The notes under the pieces are model-generated. The model had not been told where the DNA came from, searched no databases, and saw nothing but the letters and a program-made list of their open reading frames with translations. Positions 61,377 through 64,000 of a DNA stretch of 64,000 bases are shown here, one piece after another. The stretch spans positions 1 to 64,000 of the forward strand of contig JAOZHY010000018.1 in assembly GCA_026014595.1 (NCBI GenBank), in the 5' to 3' direction. How positions within the stretch are numbered: position 1 is the stretch's first letter; every line of letters starts with the position of its first letter. Position numbers and translations under genes: made by a program. The DNA comes from Candidatus Bathyarchaeota archaeon (lineage in GTDB: Archaea; Thermoproteota; Bathyarchaeia; Bathyarchaeales; Bathycorpusculaceae).

Positions 61377-61395
61377 GTTACTCCGAAAAAGTAAC
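61377..61395. terminator. Hairpin between integrase and tRNA-His
   Basis: GTTACT and AGTAAC pair around a 7-nt loop ccgaaaa, 5 nt after the integrase stop and 19 nt before the tRNA. It may stop read-through into the tRNA or mark the recombination region. The left copy at 47049-47095 lacks it. Confidence 0.4.
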
Positions 61396-61413
61396 CGAGG
61401 TGTGCAAAATAGT

Positions 61414-61487
61414 GGCCGAGGTGAGGTAGCTTGGCAGCCTAGAGGCCTGTGGAGCCTTTTGCCTGGGTTCAAATCCCAGCCCCGGCC
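61414..61487 (+). tRNA. tRNA-His (anticodon GTG)
   Basis: A full cloverleaf can be drawn. The D-stem is AGGT/GCCT, the anticodon stem GAGGC/GCCTT (U at 33, GTG at 34-36), the T-arm CTGGG-ttcaaat-CCCAG. The acceptor is GCCGAGG with CCCCGGC. G-1 and C73 are encoded, the identity mark of tRNA-His. Acceptor pair 5-68 is an A-C mismatch. No CCA is encoded and no intron is seen. The integrase abuts its 5' side. Confidence 0.93.
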
Positions 61488-61864
61488 CTTCCCACAGCGC
61501 CTTAGCGCCGCGGAAACATTGAAACCTAATTTTCCGTGATTAGTGGACAGCAACGCTTAACTTCTTTGTTTTCTTTAGTTTAATATCCCGCCGGCAACAT
61601 CCATGACGACGGACCCAACGGAAGACTGCACGACCTACAAAGCGTGCTTTGCTTGTGATGGCGGGTTTTACCCAATCATGGGACACGGTGGGCGCGGGCG
61701 TAAAATCCCATGCCGAGAGAGCTTAGCCGAGAGGAGCGCACCGCTCTTTGCTGTGAGGTTGAGTGATAGGTTACGTGGGAGACAACCGCCCGCGACAAAC
61801 AGGGAGCTAAATTCTTAAGTTTAACGTCTGCATTAAAGGTTAGAAACGCAGGCTGGTACGCCGT
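61488..61864. other. Region between tRNA-His and tyrS
   Basis: It holds the putative structured RNA below and a TATA-like aagtttaac at 61819-61828 that suits a nearly leaderless tyrS. The first 90 bases after the tRNA have no recognised feature. Confidence 0.5.
61600..61810 (+). ncRNA. Putative structured RNA
   Basis: A TATA-like tttaatat (about 61578-61586) predicts transcription from near 61600. Downstream, CGCGGGCG (61693-61700) can pair with CGCCCGCG (61787-61794). Inside that, TCCCATG (61706-61712) pairs with CGTGGGA (61774-61780). The hairpin GAGCG-cac-CGCTC (61734-61746) is nested in both. CAAAG-cgtg-CTTTG and CCCA-atca-TGGG lie upstream. Reading frames here are poor. RNase P and SRP consensus segments were looked for and not seen. 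The strand is inferred from the TATA element. Confidence 0.45.
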
Positions 61865-62953
61865 TTGGACATTGAAAACAAGATTGAGTTGATTTGCAGA
61901 CCGCCAACCGAGGAGGTTCTGACCCCCGGCGATTTGAGGCAGCTGTTGGAGGCCGAGGAGCATCCTGTAGCTTACAACGGCTGGGAACCATCGGGCTTAG
62001 TGCACTTGGGAACGGGCGTGATTTGCGCTTACAAGATGAAGGACTTTGTCGAGGCTGGTTTGCGGTTTAAGGCGTTTTTGGCGACGTGGCATGCGTGGCT
62101 GAATAACAAGTTCGGCGGCGACTTGACGCTTATCCGCAAAGCTGCCGATCTCTTCAGGCACTCGTGGATAGCGCTCGGCGTGCCAGCCAGCAAGGTGGAG
62201 TTCATCTACTCCGACAAACTCTACGATGACATAGACTACTGGGCGAAGACCGTTGTGGTCGCCAAAAACCTGACGATTGCGCGGACTAGGCGGACGCTGG
62301 AGATTGCGGGCAGGAAGGAGACCGACGCGCGGTACGTCTCGGATTTCCTGTACACTCCCATGCAGGTCGCCGACATCTTCCACATGCAAGTCAAAATCTG
62401 CCAGTTGGGCATGGACCAGCGGAAAGCCAACGTGGTCGCCCGCGAAATAGGGGAGAAAACTGGTTACTGGAAGCCCGTCTGCGTTCACCACCACCTTCTT
62501 CAAGGCTTGGAGAAGCCTGCGGTATGGCCGATTCCTGAGGGGAAGGAGAAGGAGGCGCTTTCATCCGCGAAAATGTCCAAAAGCAAGCCTGAAACCTGCA
62601 TCTTCATCTACGACACGCCCGCGGAGATAAAGCAGAAGATGGCGAGAGCCTTCTGCCCTGAAAGAACCGTGGCGTTCAACCCCGTTCTGGACATTTGCAA
62701 GCACATAATATTCCGCGAAAAATCTGCTTTCACGATAGAGCGACCCGCCAAATTCGGCGGCACCATCGAATTCCAGAGTTACCAAGAACTTGAAACGGCT
62801 TACGCGCAGGGCAAACTGCACCCACAAGACCTCAAAAACGGCGTCGCCACAGAACTCGCCGACATCCTTGAGCCCGCCCGACGGTACTTTGCAAGCAACA
62901 GTGAAGCACGGGAGTGCCTTGAGACCGTTAGAAAGTTTAAAGTGACAAGGTAA
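61865..62953 (+). CDS. tyrS: Tyrosyl-tRNA synthetase (archaeal/eukaryotic type)
   Basis: The 362-residue class I enzyme has the HIGH-like VHLGTGVICAYKM (about residues 46-58), DARYVSDFLYTPMQVADIF and the KMSKS motif AKMSKSKPETCIF (about 238-250). It lacks the bacterial S4 tail, as archaeal TyrRS does. The start TTG 61865 fits a TATA-like element about 40 bp upstream. It is followed after 6 nt by the Toprim gene, an operon. Confidence 0.95.
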   Translation: MDIENKIELICRPPTEEVLTPGDLRQLLEAEEHPVAYNGWEPSGLVHLGTGVICAYKMKDFVEAGLRFKAFLATWHAWLNNKFGGDLTLIRKAADLFRHSWIALGVPASKVEFIYSDKLYDDIDYWAKTVVVAKNLTIARTRRTLEIAGRKETDARYVSDFLYTPMQVADIFHMQVKICQLGMDQRKANVVAREIGEKTGYWKPVCVHHHLLQGLEKPAVWPIPEGKEKEALSSAKMSKSKPETCIFIYDTPAEIKQKMARAFCPERTVAFNPVLDICKHIIFREKSAFTIERPAKFGGTIEFQSYQELETAYAQGKLHPQDLKNGVATELADILEPARRYFASNSEARECLETVRKFKVTR

Positions 62954-62959
62954 ACCCCG

Positions 62960-63403
62960 TTGTCCACGCGACTTAAAGAGAAAGAAGAAAAAATCCTCAA
63001 AATCCTCGACGCCCTAGCAGCAGAGTCAGCCAAGGGAACCCCAGTAATCGTCGAAGGTAAGAAAGATGCTGAGACCCTCCGCGCTTTAGGCATAGAAGGC
63101 GTCGTGGTGACAGCGAAGACCGGCAGCAAATCCCTTCAGGGAGTCGTCTCAGAAGTGGAGAGGACGGGCGCGAGGGAGGCGATTCTGCTTCTGGATTTTG
63201 ACAGGCGCGGGAAAGAGGGGACGAAGCGGCTCCAGCAGGACTTGGAGCACGCGGAAATTGCGCCTAACGTGGAGTTTTGGAGGGCGCTTAAGGCTCTTCT
63301 GGGACATGAAATTCAATGCGTAGAAAGCCTAACCGCTTACATGACAACGCTCAAAGCCAAAATTGGTGCAGAGTCTCAACAAAACAAGCCATCTCTGGAA
63401 TAG
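62960..63403 (+). CDS. Toprim-domain protein
   Basis: The 147-residue protein is a single Toprim domain: PVIVEGKKDAETLRALGIEG (Glu near residue 32), then ILLLDFDRRGKEGTKRL (DxD near 75-77). Small archaeal Toprim proteins are related to DnaG/RNase M5-type enzymes. The start is TTG 62960. It is coupled to tyrS. Confidence 0.85.
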   Translation: MSTRLKEKEEKILKILDALAAESAKGTPVIVEGKKDAETLRALGIEGVVVTAKTGSKSLQGVVSEVERTGAREAILLLDFDRRGKEGTKRLQQDLEHAEIAPNVEFWRALKALLGHEIQCVESLTAYMTTLKAKIGAESQQNKPSLE

Positions 63404-63459
63404 ATAGGAGAGGGGTCGCTATTGGCGTAGAAACAGCCCAAAAACATGTTGCTTTCTTT

Positions 63460-63477
63460 AAATAAGCGGCTATAGAC
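63460..63477. repeat. Intergenic motif, AAATAAGCGGCTATAGAC, copy 3
   Basis: Matches the copies at 5015 and 14672 except for one C/G exchange in the GC block. It lies 45-62 nt beyond the stop of the minus-strand eL38-like gene. Confidence 0.45.
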
Positions 63478-63521
63478 TATTCCGAGCATCAGAAAGCAAG
63501 AGTGTTCTGTGTGCTAAAGGG

Positions 63522-63716
63522 TTATGCTTCTTCGATGGTGCATTTAAGCTTCTTGATAATTTCATCCGCTTTCAGCGGTTCCACTTTCAGAGTGTAAAGC
63601 TGCTTTGGCGTGCGAAGCTTGAGTTTCACGTTTTCCTTTAGTCTTTTGACTGTGCAGTATTCGGCTTTGGCGCTTAGCTCCACGAATTTTTCTACGTCTT
63701 TGATTTCAGTTGGCAT
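63522..63716 (-). CDS. rpl38e: Ribosomal protein eL38-like
   Basis: The 64-residue protein fits eL38 over its whole length: MPTEIKDVEKFVELSAKAEY at the start, then CTVKRLKENVKLKLRTPKQLYTLKV. A KADEIIKKLK helix ends it. eL38 is otherwise eukaryotic and occurs in some TACK-type archaea. It would sit in the large subunit near the L1 stalk side. ATG 63716 is in the usual place. Confidence 0.8.
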   Translation of the reverse strand: MPTEIKDVEKFVELSAKAEYCTVKRLKENVKLKLRTPKQLYTLKVEPLKADEIIKKLKCTIEEA

Positions 63717-63851
63717 GTGCCTCGTTCACCCGTGCTTGACGGTTTGTTGGATGCGCTCCGTGTTTTTATCTGTTTTGGTGCCCTCCAGCGCTGCATCTGC
63801 GGTTTTGGTTAACATTTAAATCCGCATTGAGCGAACTATGCTTCAGGGTTG

Positions 63852-64000
63852 ATGTTTATGACTCAGGATGGCGTGTTGGTTTCGATAACCGCAAGCAGGG
63901 AGAAAGACGAAATCGTGTATCGTGTTGACTGCTCCAGCGACCTGACTGATGAAGAGTTAGAGTACTATTTGAGCGAGATAATCAGCGGCATTTGCAAGTG
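63852..64000 (+). CDS. Hypothetical protein, N-terminal part (cut by window edge)
   Basis: The frame is open from ATG 63852 (second ATG 63858) to the end: MFMTQDGVLVSITASREKDE, then EELEYYLSEIISGICK. A TATA-like atttaaatc at 63816-63824 supports a nearly leaderless start. It is too short to identify. Confidence 0.55.
   Translation, partial: MFMTQDGVLVSITASREKDEIVYRVDCSSDLTDEELEYYLSEIISGICK

Larger units (their letters stand above)
47110..61428. mobile_element. Integrated genetic element at tRNA-His, about 14.3 kb
   Basis: The segment is bounded on the left by a 5' fragment of tRNA-His and on the right by an integrase gene adjoining the intact tRNA-His. The cargo is ParB-like, ABC and GNAT genes, a defence-like restriction/BrxL/JAMM module, a TFB-like factor and many unknown small genes. 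There are no housekeeping genes inside. No replication initiator or capsid gene was recognised. Boundaries are inferred from the 9-bp identical core. Confidence 0.7.

Noticed and set aside
61600-61810. RNase P or SRP RNA
   Set aside because: I looked for the conserved GAGGAAAGTCC and CAGGTCCGGAAGG-type segments and did not find them, so I left the RNA unnamed.
61603-61818. A 71-codon frame in the structured region
   Set aside because: Low-complexity, Arg/Cys-rich sequence without a ribosome site; the region is better explained by RNA structure.

Overview
The window is archaeal chromosome, most likely from Candidatus Bathyarchaeia or a close TACK-type lineage; the lineage is my inference. The archaeal signs are topoisomerase VI A and B, TiaS, an archaeal-type AlaRS and TyrRS, an RNase J with the archaeal N-terminus, AMP phosphorylase, a four-subunit pyruvate:ferredoxin oxidoreductase, an eL38-like ribosomal protein, a DUF996 membrane protein, stand-alone Lrp effector domains, TATA-type promoters with very short leaders, and frequent GTG/TTG starts.

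Bases 1-33090 are a housekeeping backbone. They hold a partial secreted protein and a TrmB regulator, AMP phosphorylase, AIM24, MarC, a DNA ligase-E1-like pair, a TPR protein, top6BA, the porGDAB operon, two divergent PadR regulators around a perfect palindrome, a kinase-like protein coupled to an RNase J that carries a one-base frameshift, two surface proteins, trmI, a B12-type radical SAM protein, alaS, tiaS, three single-domain Lrp-like proteins, and a ParB-like protein. Several genes under 60 codons were found by reading the gaps, including a 34-aa C2H2 zinc finger.

Bases 33184-46651 are a CRISPR-Cas type I locus, closest to I-A. It has 23 identical 37-bp repeats and 22 spacers, apparently transcribed on the minus strand from a leader next to csa1. 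The adaptation set csa1-cas1-cas2-(antitoxin-toxin)-cas4 is on the plus strand. An AAA ATPase gene broken by one stop codon, next to a remnant of the cas4 3' end, separates it from the minus-strand interference set cas6, cas3 (helicase followed by HD), cas8-like, csa5-like, cas7, cas5.

Bases about 47095-61428 look like a 14.3-kb integrated element. It ends in a tyrosine recombinase gene abutting an intact tRNA-His(GTG). It begins at a copy of only the first 15 nt of that tRNA, which itself follows a decayed copy of the same integrase. The element carries ParB, ABC-ATPase and GNAT genes (the last two joined by a -1 frame at an A7 slippery run), unknown genes, a TFB-like factor, and a minus-strand module: zinc-ribbon microprotein, type IIG/PglX-like restriction-methylase, BrxL-like AAA+ protein with a PLD/MIT-C-like tail instead of Lon, and a JAMM peptidase. 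This module is my best candidate for an undescribed defence system.

Bases 61488-64000 return to the backbone: a strongly structured putative RNA, tyrS, a Toprim protein, an eL38-like gene and the start of one more gene.
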